A stretch of 64,000 nucleotides of DNA from Quercus robur (Eukaryota > Streptophyta > Magnoliopsida > Fagales > Fagaceae), in the NCBI RefSeq assembly GCF_932294415.1, contig NC_065535.1:13176282-13240281 (forward strand), in the 5' to 3' direction. The notes under the pieces are model-generated. The model made no database searches. It had not been told where the DNA came from and saw only the letters and a list, made by a program, of their open reading frames with translations. The position numbers were made by a program, and so were the translations under genes. This document shows positions 23,374 to 35,146 of the stretch, piece after piece (position 1 is the stretch's first letter; each line of letters starts with the position of its first letter).

Positions 23374-25903
23374 ATGGGTAGATTCAAGGATCTAGTAGAT
23401 ACCCCAGCTGCTATGGAGGCTTTTAGGGCAAGATATCATATCCCACCGGGTGTAGTTCTGCAGTACTGTCCCCTAGAAGGAGTATTAACAGATAGAGACG
23501 TGGGTCAAGTCGTCATGGGTTCTGCAGTACTGTCCCCCAGAAGGAGTATTAACAGATAGAGACGTGGGTCAAGTCGTCATTCCTATGATTGCTTTTATAG
23601 AGGGAGGAATGACACTTCCCATGCGTAGGATTACCCGAGACTACTTGTTCCACCATAGGTTGACACCGCATCAGTGCGCTCCAAACATGTTCAGGATATT
23701 AGGCAGCATAGATGCCCTGAACAAGCGGATGGGTCTAGGCCTTACCTGGCACGATGTGGTCCATCTGTACGAGTGCCACTACATCGAGAAGGGGGGGTAT
23801 TATCTTAAATCTCGGTCCGAGGTCGTTAGGCTAATCTCTTGCCTCCCCATATCCAATAAGACTATGAAGGATGATTTACTCATTGCCTCAGGAGAGTGGA
23901 GCGATGGTTTTCATTGTCCAACTCGGGCAGGAATTCCAGATGCGGTGCCTCTAGGGCCAATCCTTTAGGGAGGGGGCTTAGCTCTTTAGATTCATTTCCC
24001 TTTTTTTTTTTTTTTTGCTTAAGAATCGAAAAATTTTATAACCTAACCATAATCTCCTCCTCGGCTATTTTGTAAATAGAGCTCAAGTTGCTCCTCGGCT
24101 GAGCCACGTGAACGTTCCGGCCTTAAACTATCTTTTGAGGTCAGAAATCTACGTGAACGATAACGGGCAACTGCACGCGGCTCATCTGGTTTTGGGCTAC
24201 CAACCCCTATCCCGCGCTTTCCAAGACATTGGCCACGCCATAAGAGCTGGTAGTCCGAGGTTAGCTAGGATTGACGTGTCCAAGCCCAAGTTTTTGGCCC
24301 GACAAGATCTCAAGCCAGTCGTGTTACCTGGCGTTCGGAATCCTCCACCAGTTACGCAATTGCCTCCACCAGACAACCTTGAAGTTGCTGCGCAAGTTGA
24401 AGGAGAGACTGAATCATCTCGTCTTTCTCTTGAGGAGGAGATAGACAAGTTCTATTTCAAAGAGGACATTTCCAAAGCTCCTTTGATTGAGCTTTCAGAC
24501 CCTGAGGGAGAGCAGGATCGAAATTCTGTGGTCGGCGCCCCAATTATTATAACCTGCTCGGAAGACTCCTCAGACGACGAGGTAGATAACATGGCTTCCA
24601 ACAAAGGAAAAAGCCTTCGAGAGTTGATGGCCACCCGAGGCAAGGGTCAATCATCAAAGGCACCAGCTCAGTCGCAGACCCCTATTCTTCCTCCAGTTGC
24701 TCCTCAGCCTCCTTCTGATCTCGGCCTAAAGGTTAACCCGGACCTAAAGAAGAAAAGGCCGGTGGAAACCCTTGAGGAAGGCGAGGTGGTCCCCCGCCCG
24801 GGCAAGCAGCAAAAAACCACCCGGGAGTCGAAGAATAAAAGGGCTCCCTCCGTAGAAAGCCGGGAGGAAGAGAACCAGGCTGAAGTGCGTGTTAATCCGC
24901 GCACTTGGAGCCCGAAGTTCGAGGTAGACGGGGTCACCATTCCCTACACTGCCTCGGTCCGAGAATACAATAGGGGCCGAGCAGGATATATAGCTGAGGC
25001 CCTAGAGCAGCCAGTGCTCCTTCCCCGGGACATGAAGGCCTACAGGCGATTCTCTCAGCCTGAGCTCTTTCTATCCCTCAAGAGGGACCTTGCAATGGTA
25101 AAGTAACTCTTCTAACCTTTCATAAAATTATTAGACCTTGTCGCATTCTAAGATATCGTTTTGTTGTTTTGTGGGCAGATTACTCAGCAGGTGTTTGTGG
25201 CCGAGGAGTACTGTCGCAACAACCGCAATTTGGCTGAAGCTGAGGCTCAGTCTCGTGCTGAGGTGGAGAAATCTGTAGGGTCCCTCAAGCAGGAGAATTT
25301 TGAACTCTCGAAGAAGTTCAAAGAGGCGGAGAAAGGCCGCAAGAGCGCCCTGGCCGGACTAAAGAACGCTGAAACCTAAGCCGAGGACCAGCGCCAAAAA
25401 TTGTTCATGACCAAGACCAGCCTTGCCACTGAAAGGCAAACAGTGTTGGATCTTAAGGCCGCGTTGCAGAAAGCCGTGGAGGAGGTCCAGCTGGCTAAAG
25501 AAGAGACTCAGCTAGTTCAGGAAGCAGCCAAGGCTGAAAAGAAGGCTTCTTATCAGCTTGGGGCGGAGGAGACTGAAGCCAGGCTCTCTGAGGAGCTTCC
25601 AGAGGTATGCAAGGATTACTGCAGCATCTCATGGGCTCATGCCCTTGATACTGCAGGGCTTCCTGCAGACTCGGCCTTGAGGTTGCCCGAGAAGGTCTTC
25701 TTTCCTCCTGAGATCCGAAAGATCCCTGACGGCTCCCCTGAAGCTTCTGAGTAGGCCTTGGTTATTCCTGATGCCATCCCTTTGCTTGAAACAGCCAGGG
25801 ATCCTGCCAAGGAGTCCGTCTCCAAGGGTCTTGGGGCAGATTCTCAAGCCAAAGAGATTCCTCCTCCACAGCTAGAGCAGAAAGAGAATCCTCCTGTTGA
25901 GGC
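23374..25903 (+). pseudogene. Antisense ORF region of Tat element 1 (Transposase_28-like, coiled-coil C-terminus)
   Basis: A plus-strand coding region opposite to gag-pol, lying between the tandem array and the 3' LTR. The N-terminal block (RARYHIPPGV, MIAFIEGGMTLP, GLTWHDVVHLYECH) resembles the 'putative gypsy type transposon' domain (Pfam Transposase_28). The middle is acidic and Pro/Ser-rich, and the C-terminal part is Ala/Glu/Lys-rich and coiled-coil-like. The matching region of element 2 (35147-37578) has the same order and similar residues. Extra antisense ORFs are known in the Tat lineage but their role is not. It belongs to the element, is broken, and is not a host gene. Confidence 0.75.
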
Positions 25904-26251
25904 TTAGCTTCTAGGTTTTCTCTTCTTCTTTTTTTTTTTGTATTTTCTTTAAAATGGGAGTTGTCTTATCCTTTGCTCTTTTGTAAAGACCTCCATTTGT
26001 ATTATTCTCAGCTTATTAATATAGAATGTTCTTTCTCCCATTTCTCTTTTTGTACTTACAACCAATGGTGATATAATTTTATTACTTTGTTCAAAATTAA
26101 TGCTACTGCTCCCTTAATTGATGTTTGCAACAATACTTAAGATTCTACCAGCATAAACAAATGAGAAAAGGCAGTGTCGTGCGGCGAATTTAGAACAATA
26201 GATGTTATCATACTAAGCTACGAGCGTACCTTAAAATTGCACAAGGGTCCT

Positions 26252-27300
26252 AAGTTGTTAATTTCCCCTAAGTCTATGGTCCAAGGAACCATGCAGGACT
26301 TAGGTTTTGTTTAAAACTTGTAGAGATGCCATAAGTTGTTAATTTCCCCTAAGTCTGTGGTCCGAGGATTCATGCAGGACTTAGGTTCTGTTTAAAACTT
26401 GTAGAGATGTCATAAATTGTTTATTTCCCCTAAGTCTGTGGTCCGAGGAGTCATGCAGGACTTAGGTTCTGTTTAAAACTTGTATAGATGCCATAAGTTG
26501 TTAATTTCCCCTAAGTTTGTGGTCTGAGGAACCATGTAGGACTTAGATTCTGTTTAAAATTTGTATAGATGTCATAAGTTGTTAATTTCTCCTAAGTCTG
26601 TGGTCCGAGGAACCATGCAGGACTTAGGTTCTGTTTAAAACTTGTAGAGATGCCATAAGTTGTTAATTTCCCTTAAGTCTGTGGTCCGAGGAACCGTGCA
26701 AGACTTAGGTTCTGTTTAAAATTTGTATAGATTCCATAAGTTGTTAATTTTCCCTAAGTCTGTGGTCCGAGGAACCGTGCAGGACTTAGGTTCTGTTTAA
26801 AACTTGTATAGATGTCATAAGTTGTTAATTTTCCCAAATCTGTGGTCCGAGGAACCATGCAGGACTTAGGTTCTATTTAAAACTTGTATAAATGCCATAA
26901 GTTGTTAATTTCTCCTAAGTCTGTAGTCCGAGGAACCATGCAGGACTTAGGTTCTGTTTAAAACTTGTAGAGATGCCATAAGTTGTTAATTTCCCCTAAG
27001 TTTGTGGTCCGAGGAACCATGCAGTACTTAGATTCTGTTTAAAACTTGTAGAGATGCCATAAGTTGTTAATTTCCCCTAAGTCTGTGGTCCGAGGAACCA
27101 TGCAGGACTTAGTTTCTGTTTAAAACTTGTATAGATGCCATAAGTTGTTAATTTTCCCTAAATTTGTGGTCTGAGGAACCATGCAGGACTTAGGTTCTGT
27201 TTAAAACTTGTAGAGATGCCATAAGTTGTTAATTTCTCCTAAGTCTGTGGTCCGAGGAACCATGCAGGACTTAGGTTCTGTTTAAAACTTGTAGAGATGG
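26252..27300. repeat. Tandem array, 81-bp unit, about 13 copies (element 1)
   Basis: Units repeat about every 81 bp, starting TTAATTTCCCCTAAG and containing TGGTCCGAGGA, GCAGGACTTAG and GTTCTGTTTAAAACTTG. Copies differ by only a few bases. The array lies between the end of pol and the antisense ORF. Related arrays are at 37841-38708 and 59148-62462. Confidence 0.95.
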
Positions 27301-27358
27301 AAATGGACCAATGGGTATGCAATGATCATGGAACAAAACATAGGCAGCGCTGTTTTCA

Positions 27359-30300
27359 TTAATAATAATATCTTCTTAAATTATTTACATTCCACGGGCG
27401 AGGCACAGTCTTTTCATCTAAGTCTTCTAGGTAATAAGCACCTATTCCAGCCACAGATGTGATGCAATACGGTCCTTCCCAGTTAGGTCCCAGCTTGCCC
27501 CAGGAAAGGTTCTTAGCGCTGCCGAGAATCTTCCTCATCACTAGGTCGCCTGGACTCAAAGGCCGCAGCTTTACATTAACATCATACCCCTGCTTTAGCT
27601 TCTAGTGATAACAGGCCATATGGATCATTACTTTTTCCCTTTTTTCCTCGGCTAAGTCTAGGTTTTTCCCTAGTAACTCGTCATTTTTTTTTTTTTGGAT
27701 AAAAGTGCTAGACTTCAATGTGGGGAAGCTGTTCTCGATTGGGAGTACGGCCTCGGCCCCATAAGTCATTGAAAAAGGAGTTTCGCCCATTGACTGTTGC
27801 GGCGTCATTCGATAGGTCCATAAAACGTAGGGGAGCTCCTCCACCCATCTCCCCTTTGCATCATCCAACCTCTTTTTCAGCCCGTTCACTATGACCTTGT
27901 TCATGGCCTTAGCTTGCCTGTTTCCTTGGGGATATGTAGGAGTGGAATATCGGTTTGTGATCCCAAAGTCGCAGCAGTATTCCTTGAAGTTGTTACTATC
28001 AAACTGAAGACCGTTATCCGAGATGAGGGTGTGAGGAGTTCCAAAGCGGGTAATAATGTTTTTCCAAATGAATCTCTTGGCATCCACGTCTCTGATGTTG
28101 GCCAAAGGTTCAGCCTCTACCCATTTTGTGAAATAATCGGTGCCGACTATTATGTATCGCTTATTCCCTGCTGCTTTAGGGAAATAACCGACAATATCAA
28201 GACCCCACTGAGCAAACAGCCAGGGGCTGGAGAGGGGGTTAAGGACTCCCCCTAGTTGGTGGATATTTGGGGCAAATCTCTGGCATTAATCACACTTCTT
28301 TGCATATTCTTGGGCCTCTCTCTGCATGTTCGGCCACCAGTACCCTTGGGTGAGTGCCCCATGTGCCAGCGATCTTCCTCTTGTGTGACTTCCACAAACT
28401 CCCTTATGTAGTTCTTCGAGCAAGGATTCGGATTCCTCTGGGTGTATACATAATAGGTATGGGCCAGAATAGGAACGCCAGTATAGCTTGCCAGAACCGA
28501 GGAGCATTCCTCCGTATCTTCTCGGCCTCCAGTTTCCCTTCTGGTAACGTATCGTCTTTGAGGAAGTTCATTATAGCATCCATCCAGCTGGGATTCTTTC
28601 TAATCTGATGGATCCGAGCTGTGTCTCTTCCAGTTGAACTTGTCTGGCATAAATCCTCAACAAGGATCATTCGTGGCAGATCATGTGCAAAGGATGTGGC
28701 AAGAATGGCCAGCGAATCTGCATGTGTGTTCCCACTTCTGGAAACATGCGTCAGATTAATGGATTCAAAGTCTAATTGCAAGCGTTTGACTCGACCGAGA
28801 TACTCTTGCATTCTAGCATCTCCAGCTTCTAACTCACCCATTACTTGGCCAACTACCAATTTGGAGTCCGAGAATGCTTCCATTGCCTTTCCGCCCAATT
28901 TTTGAACCATCATCATTCCTTGAAGTAAAGCTTCGTACTCGGCCTCGTTGTTCGTAGCCGAGAACCCGAGTCTTAGCGATTTTTCAATGGCAATACCTTC
29001 GGGCGATATTAGAACTAGCCCAATTCCCGATCCTTTTTGGTTGGCCACGCCGTCCACGTAGACTTTCCAACGCGAGATCCCCCGTGCTGAGATTGTGCCA
29101 ACCGATTTTCCATCCATGTCTTCCTTCTCCGTTATTGTTTCTATAGAGGATTCAGCGAATTCTGCGACTAGGTCCGCGAGGACTTGACCCTTGACAGAGG
29201 ACCTAGGCATGTATTTAATATCAAAGGCCCCCAAAAGTGCACTCCACATGGTGATCCTTCCTGTGTAATCGGCGTTTCGGAGCACCGATCGAAGGGGAAG
29301 CTGGGTTAGAACAATGACCGTGTGTGCTTGAAAGTAATGAGGGAGTTTTCACGTGGCATGCACTACCGCTAGAATTGCTTTCTCCAATGGCAAGTAGCGC
29401 ACTTCAGCCTCATGTAATGATTTACTTATGTAATACACTGGTCGCTGTATTCCATTATCATCCCGTATCAGTACCAGGCTTACAGCATGAGGGGCTACTG
29501 CTATGTATGCGAACAGTACCTCGTCCGCCTTAGGGCTAGACATGATGGGTGGTTGCGACAAGTATTCTTTAAGTTGCTAGAAGACCAGGACACAATCCTT
29601 CGTCCACTCAAACCCTTTCCACTTATTTATTAAGAGGTAGAAAGATCGGCATCGATCTGCAGATCGTGATATGAACTTGTTCAACGCTGCGATCATGCCA
29701 GTGAGTTTCTGCACTTCTTTTGGATTCCGAGGAGTCTGTAGGCTATTAATCGCCTTGATTTGATCTGGGCTTACCTCTATTCCTCTGTGAGTTACCATAT
29801 AGCCTAGGAATTTCCCAGATCCGACCCCAAATGAACACTTGGAAGCATTGAGCCGCAACTTATGCTCCCTTAAGATGCCAAAGATGATCTCCAGGTCTTT
29901 CACGTGCTCGGATACCACCTTACTTTTTACCACCATATCGTCTATGTAGACTTCAATAACCTTGCCTAGCTGAGGTTCGAACATTCTGGTCATCATCCTT
30001 TGGTAGGTTGATCCTGCGTTCTTTAGTCCGAAAGGCATCACCTTATAGTGGTAGTTTCCGACGGGTGTCATGAACGTCGTTTTCTCCTGATCCTCTAGTG
30101 CCAGTGGTATCTAATGATAGCCTTGGAAGGCGTCCAGGAAGCTCATTCGAGGGTGGCCTACAGTCGCATCTACCAATCAGTCAATTCAAGGTAACGGGAA
30201 TGGGTCTTTCGGGCATGCCTTGTTCAAGTCTGTGAAGTCCACGCAGACTCGCCACTTCCCCGTTTTCTTTTTTACCACCACCGTATTTGCCAGCCATTCG

Positions 30301-30602
30301 GGGTAAAAGACTTCTTTGATAGCCCCTGCCTTTTTCAGTTTCGTCACTTCGTCTCTAACGGCACTGGCATGTTCTTTCGAGGGACGTCGGGGTGGTTGCT
30401 TCTTTGGAATGGAAGATGGGTTAACATTCAAGTGATGAAAAATGAGACCAGGGTCAACCCCCGGGGCATCGTAAGCGTCCCACGCAAACACATCAACATT
30501 TCTCCTCAGAAACCCGACCAGTTCCTCTTTTTCTTGAAGAGGCAACTCTGAGCTGATCTGGAAAAATCTCTCTGGGTCATTGTCAACGATAAACCTTTCC
30601 AA
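27359..30602 (-). pseudogene. pol region of element 1 (RT, RNase H, integrase)
   Basis: In minus order there are reverse transcriptase segments (KKKTGKWRVCVDFTDLNKACP, YIDDMVVKS), a gypsy RNase H part (SLVLIRDDNGIQRPVYYISK), the Tat-type second RNase H (YVDGVANQKGSGIGLVLISP), an integrase zinc-binding part (CGSHTRGRSLAH...KKCD) and an integrase core (ISDNGLQFDS, YPQGNRQAKAMNK). It ends in the C-terminal WEGPY part. These would copy the element RNA to DNA and insert it. The region is interrupted in several places and is a fossil. Confidence 0.85.
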
Positions 30603-30662
30603 ACTTTCACACCTTATCTCCTTGGCTAGCCCACTGACTGGTCCTGCTGAGGTGGCTGGTTA

Positions 30663-32504
30663 CTATAAGTTTTCAGAAGCCGAGGACTCGGCCTTGGGCC
30701 GACGTGAGATGGCGGCCACCATACACTGCCTAGCCATGGCCTGATCTCCACGAATTTCTTCCACTTGGCCTCCAGACGGGTATTTTACCTTTTGGTGAAG
30801 TGTGGAAGACACGGCTTCTAGGGCATGGATCCATGGCCTAGCTACTATTGCTGTGTAGGGCGAGTAGGCATCGACCACGATAAAGCCCACTTCCACCACC
30901 TCTGACCCGGTCTGGATGGGTAATCTGATCTGCCCTTTTGGCATAACTGTCTTCCCTTCAAAGCTGATAAGGGGAGAGTCATAAGCCGTTAAATCCTCCG
31001 GCCTTAAGTTTAGCCCCTTGTATAGATCAGGGTACATTACCTCTACCGCGCTGCCCGGGTCTACCAGTACCCTCTTCACGTCGAAACCTCTGATTCTCAG
31101 CGTAATTACTAAGGCATCGTCGTGAGGTTGGATAGTTCCCCTTTTATCTTCGTCCGAGAATCCTAATATTAAAGGGCTTCCCTTTTTAGACCGTTTACAT
31201 TCTTTTTCCCTGTCCTTGGCAGAGAGCCGAGCTATAGACAGCACCCAGGAAGGAAATGAGCCGGTTCTTCCTGGAGCGGTGAGGATGATGTGTATCGTCC
31301 CCGTGGGAGGTCTTAATGATACGTCTTTTCGAGGTTCTTGCATTTCCTGGCCCAGATGACCACTTGAGGGGTGCAAAAGGTGACGTAACTTTCCTTCTTG
31401 GACCAGCTGATCTAGGTGGTTCCATAGATTCCTGCAATCCTCAGTGGCATGTTCATGATCCTGATGATAGTGACAATACAGGTTCTGGTTACGTTTCGAA
31501 GGGTCCCCAGCCATTTTTCTCGGCCATCTGAAAAAGGGTTCGTTCTTGACTTTCTCCAGAACTTGCTGTACTGGCTCTCTGAACACAGCATTAACCGTTT
31601 GCATGTTGCTTTGTCCAGCCTGTCTTGAAAAATCTCTCCTCGGCAGGTTATGGTTATATCGTTCCGACCTAAAATCATTCCCTTTGGGGGGAATGATCTT
31701 CTCCTTTCCTTTTCCTTGTAGCTGATCTTCTTTCACCCTTTTGTACTTGTCAATCCTATCCATCAACTGATGAACGTTAGCAACGAGTTTACCAATGAGA
31801 GATTTCCTTAAGCCATGCTCGGTGGGGAGACCGCTTTTGAATGTGCTGATAGCGACATCATCGTGGTTCTCATCCAACTCGTTATACATCTCCCAATACC
31901 TATCCGAATACGCCTTTAGGGTCTCTCTTTCGCGCATGGACAAGGACAATAATGAACTTAGGGGTCGAGGGACTCTGTTATTTGTAATAAAGCGGGAACA
32001 AAAAGCCTGAGTGAGCTGCTTATAAAAGCTTATGGAATTTGTCTTCAGGCTGTTGAACCATCTCATCGCCATTGGCCCCAAGCTGGATGGAAAAACTTTG
32101 CATATCAGAGCCTCATTTTGGGAGTGGATGGCCATTCTTTGGTTGAACTGGCTCACGTGCTCCACCAGGTCTACTCGGCCGTTGTAGATGGCAAACGTTG
32201 GTTGATTAAAACGTCGGGGTAATTTAGCCCCTTCGATCCTGTGCGTGAAGGGTGATCTGGAGATCTGATCCAATGCCTTGTTCATGGTGTCATTACTCAA
32301 TCCCTTGCTAGATGGGCTCTCATACCTTCGTGCAGGGCGCACCTCCTTCTCGTAAGAAAAAGTTTCGCTCGGGGGAGTTCTCGACCTCCGTCTGTAGCTG
32401 ACATCCTCCACCTCCTCATTAGAGGACGCATCTGAACTGGAGGGAGATTGCTTTTGCCGTGCATGGCGCAGCTTTCTTTTCAGGTCTTCTATCTCTCGTT
32501 GCAT
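30663..32504 (-). CDS. gag-protease region of element 1
   Basis: A 613-codon frame. The charged N-terminus is followed by the gypsy gag core (FNQRMAIHSQNEALICKVFP, MAMRWFNSLK, YWEMYNELDENHDDVAISTF) and a Cys/His knuckle-like segment (CHYHQDHEHATEDC). An aspartic protease-like part near the C-terminus follows (VKRVLVDPGSAVEVMY). It encodes particle shell and maturation functions in a live element and is part of the fossil. Confidence 0.85.
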   Translation of the reverse strand: MQREIEDLKRKLRHARQKQSPSSSDASSNEEVEDVSYRRRSRTPPSETFSYEKEVRPARRYESPSSKGLSNDTMNKALDQISRSPFTHRIEGAKLPRRFNQPTFAIYNGRVDLVEHVSQFNQRMAIHSQNEALICKVFPSSLGPMAMRWFNSLKTNSISFYKQLTQAFCSRFITNNRVPRPLSSLLSLSMRERETLKAYSDRYWEMYNELDENHDDVAISTFKSGLPTEHGLRKSLIGKLVANVHQLMDRIDKYKRVKEDQLQGKGKEKIIPPKGNDFRSERYNHNLPRRDFSRQAGQSNMQTVNAVFREPVQQVLEKVKNEPFFRWPRKMAGDPSKRNQNLYCHYHQDHEHATEDCRNLWNHLDQLVQEGKLRHLLHPSSGHLGQEMQEPRKDVSLRPPTGTIHIILTAPGRTGSFPSWVLSIARLSAKDREKECKRSKKGSPLILGFSDEDKRGTIQPHDDALVITLRIRGFDVKRVLVDPGSAVEVMYPDLYKGLNLRPEDLTAYDSPLISFEGKTVMPKGQIRLPIQTGSEVVEVGFIVVDAYSPYTAIVARPWIHALEAVSSTLHQKVKYPSGGQVEEIRGDQAMARQCMVAAISRRPKAESSASENL

Positions 32505-32756
32505 GGCCTGATGATCGTTACGCCTTCGGGATGCACAACTACCTATTTGGGTATGGCTTTGGCTGGTCTGGGTAGTATGTACGATTCCCTTATAATTCCC
32601 TCCATTGCCTAGATTTGTTCCCGGGTTGGGAGGATTATTTTGCCATTGAGAGCCAACAGGTTCCGTCAGTTGAGGGTTAGCTTGGTGGGGATTCCCCTAG
32701 TGTGGACCTAATTCTGCCATGCCTAACCATTGCACTTGCCAACACTTAAGTTCTCC

Positions 32757-32772
32757 CCACAGACGGCGCCAA
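32757..32772 (-). other. Primer-binding site of element 1
   Basis: TTGGCGCCGTCTGTGG on the minus strand, directly inside the 5' LTR. The identical 16 bases occur at the same place in elements 2 and 3. Confidence 0.8.
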
Positions 32773-32773
32773 T

Positions 32774-33490
32774 TGTAGGGGAACAATTTGGTGACCCAAT
32801 CCTTGTCGCTCAAGTCTTAGTCCAAAAGGTCCCACACAATGAATTTTTGTAGAGTATGGGTTAAAGAACTCGGTTTCAGTTAGTTTAAATGGTTTGATGC
32901 ATGGGTTAAGGGAATACACAAACAAAAACGAAAATGCCACTCTGTAGAAAGGTCTCCAGAAATGATAAGGCTAAGAACTTGATTCATAGATATCGATCAA
33001 TGCAGTGAGGCTTCTCTACAGTATTCTCTCCTTTTTTCCACCGTCCCCTCTCTTAGGGGACTTTTACATATTATATAGGGCCTTTCATATCATCTGGGCT
33101 TTACACTTGTAGATCATCCAAACCTCCATTTGTGCACCTGTCCCATCAGACACCCCTCTCAATTTTGTGAGTTGCGGTAGCTAAGGTAGTACTGTTCAGG
33201 GGTCTTCTCCTCATTAATGCGGCCAGGAGAGTAGTTGTAATGCATTTAATGTGGTAATGGCAGCCTTTTCTGAGATATTTTGGGATTCCTTCCTTTTTAC
33301 GTATTTGGAAGATGGACTATAGTGGCTAAGATGTACCTTTGCTCCGGAATTTGCAGTATCCGAGGAGAAATTACTCCTCGGACATGTTCTCTTTGCCCCA
33401 GTGGGCCTGAATAAGGATTGCTTGGGCCAGGCTGACTCCTCAGACGGGCCTGGGGCCTAGCCAGCATGTTATTTTGGGCCGATCCCCACA
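32774..33490 (-). repeat. 5' LTR of gypsy element 1
   Basis: 717 bp, partner of 22104-22837. It contains the inverted repeat TCCGAGGAG...CTCCTCGGA at 33359-33382. Confidence 0.92.
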
Positions 33491-33517
33491 GTATTGATGT
33501 AATATTAATTTGTAAGT

Positions 33518-33554
<37 letters not shown>

Positions 33555-33927
33555 TAAGTTTTTCTTAATAAACAATTAACTTTAACATTTTTCCTTGTGT
33601 AAGATTTTTAAGACATAACATGTGTTTACTTCTTTGGGTAGGGTTCCCTCACGCTTGCTGCAAGCGCTCGGCTGCAGGCTAGTCGGACATTGATCACTAG
33701 TCATGCCTAATCTCCCACGTGACATCCTACTTTGACTTTGGATCACAAAGAGAATCAATGATAAATTGACCTGTGCATGCCTTGTTCCCTCTATTCACAA
33801 GTTATATTCTTTAATAGTGTGTAATTGTATGTTAATTAAATTGGATTTGAAAATTTAAAATCAAAATAATTTTAATATAATTATTAGTACAATGATATGA
33901 ATTCTAAAAACATTATGAGTTTATGAT
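33491..33927. other. 437-bp spacer between the two gypsy elements
   Basis: AT-rich host DNA with a TA microsatellite (33521-33549). It carries the GTATT target copy on its left and the ATGAT target copy of element 2 on its right. No gene is seen. Confidence 0.7.
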
Positions 33928-34658
33928 TGTAAGGGCGGTTTTTGGGGCCCAGGCCCAACAGGCAAGCGATTCTGGCCCAAAAGACCCTTAACAATGAATT
34001 TGTAGAGAGTAGGTCACAGAACTAGGTCTTGACAGAGTAAACGAAGTTATAAGCAAGTCATGCAACCATTTGGACGTGGGGATATTCCATTAAGCTTCTT
34101 GGGATAACAGTCCGTGGGGCTGTATCTTATGCTTTGTTTACAGAACTCCTTCCTCTTTCTCCCTTTTTTCTCCTTTTCCCTTTTTTCTCTCGATCCCCTT
34201 GGCCATGGGGATTTTCTTCTCTTATATAGCATCCTTCGAACGATAATGACCCTACACTTGTTAATCATCTGGGCCTCTACTTGAGTGCCTGTCCCATAGG
34301 ACATCCTTCTTCTTTTCTGTGAGTTGCACTGGCCAAGATAATTCTGTTCTCCTGTCCTTTCCACATTAATGCGGCTGGAAAAGTAGCTTCCTTGCATTTA
34401 ATGCGGCAGTTGTGGTTGCCTCCTGAACATCCTGCATTTTCCCTTGATTTTGGATGACCGTTCACCATGTAAAGGGTGTGAATCGGCCTCCCATAAGGTG
34501 CGTCCGAGGAGGTACTCCTCCTCGGACGTCCCTTAAGCAAGCCCGGCCCAACATGATTGGGCTGGGGGGTCCTCTGCCCGTGTCTTCGCTTCCTATTGTG
34601 GTTGGGCTTAGTACGAGTACCATAGCCCAACGTTGACTGGCGAATTTTACCCCCCACA
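33928..34658 (-). repeat. 3' LTR of gypsy element 2
   Basis: 731 bp, TGTAAGGG...CCCCACA, the same length as its partner. It contains a perfect 12-bp stem with a 4-base loop at 34501-34528 (CGTCCGAGGAGG / CCTCCTCGGACG). Confidence 0.95.
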
Positions 34659-34939
34659 ATAGCCCCTCAAAATTCCGGCTTTTTCTTCTTGGTCCGAGGA
34701 GGAAAGACGGGATTTTGATACCTACTGGACAGTTCATTGTGAATTCCTACTTCACACGTGTGGGGGGGCGCACCCTCACACGCCTCATTAATGCTGAAGG
34801 CGTTTAATGACCCAGGGGAAAGTAACTGTAGCTTTTTGGGGTTTTACACTCTTTCAATCCAACGGTTGGAGACCGGATCAACGGTGGATAACGTTTCACT
34901 TGCTCTAGACGGGAGTATGTCTGTCCAACTCCCTCTGAG

Positions 34940-34947
34940 TATATAAG
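34940..34947 (+). promoter_or_regulatory. TATA box for the antisense ORF of element 2
   Basis: TATATAAG, about 205 bp before the antisense ATG at 35147. Same position relative to the 3' LTR as in element 1. Confidence 0.55.
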
Positions 34948-35146
34948 GTTTTGAAGGCGTTCATTCCTCATTTTTGACGAACACTCCACTATCCAGAACG
35001 TCTCAGAGCCTTCTCCTTCAGCCCGTTCTTACTTTCGCCGCCATTCTCTTGAAGACTCCGTCGAGCTTCTTACCCGTAAGTGCGCGCTTCTTCTTCGTTA
35101 TTCTTCATTAAACAAACTGCCTTCATGTTGTCTAGGATTAGAGGGG

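Larger units (their letters stand above)
22104..33490 (-). mobile_element. Ty3/gypsy retrotransposon, Tat lineage (element 1), broken
   Basis: An 11.4-kb unit bounded by TG...CA LTRs and flanked by GTATT on both sides (22099-22103 and 33491-33495). In minus orientation the order is 5' LTR, primer site, gag with protease, reverse transcriptase, RNase H and integrase, tandem array, antisense ORF, 3' LTR. The second, archaeal-type RNase H domain (VDGVANQKGSGIGLVL) and the antisense frame point to the Tat lineage. The LTRs differ at roughly 40 of about 717 aligned bases by hand count (5-6%), so it is older than element 2. The coding region is disrupted in several places. Confidence 0.9.

Noticed and set aside
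32757-32772. Possible tRNA gene at the TGGCGCC sequences
   Set aside because: Only the short primer-site match is present beside each LTR; there is no cloverleaf. I saw no convincing tRNA gene in the window.
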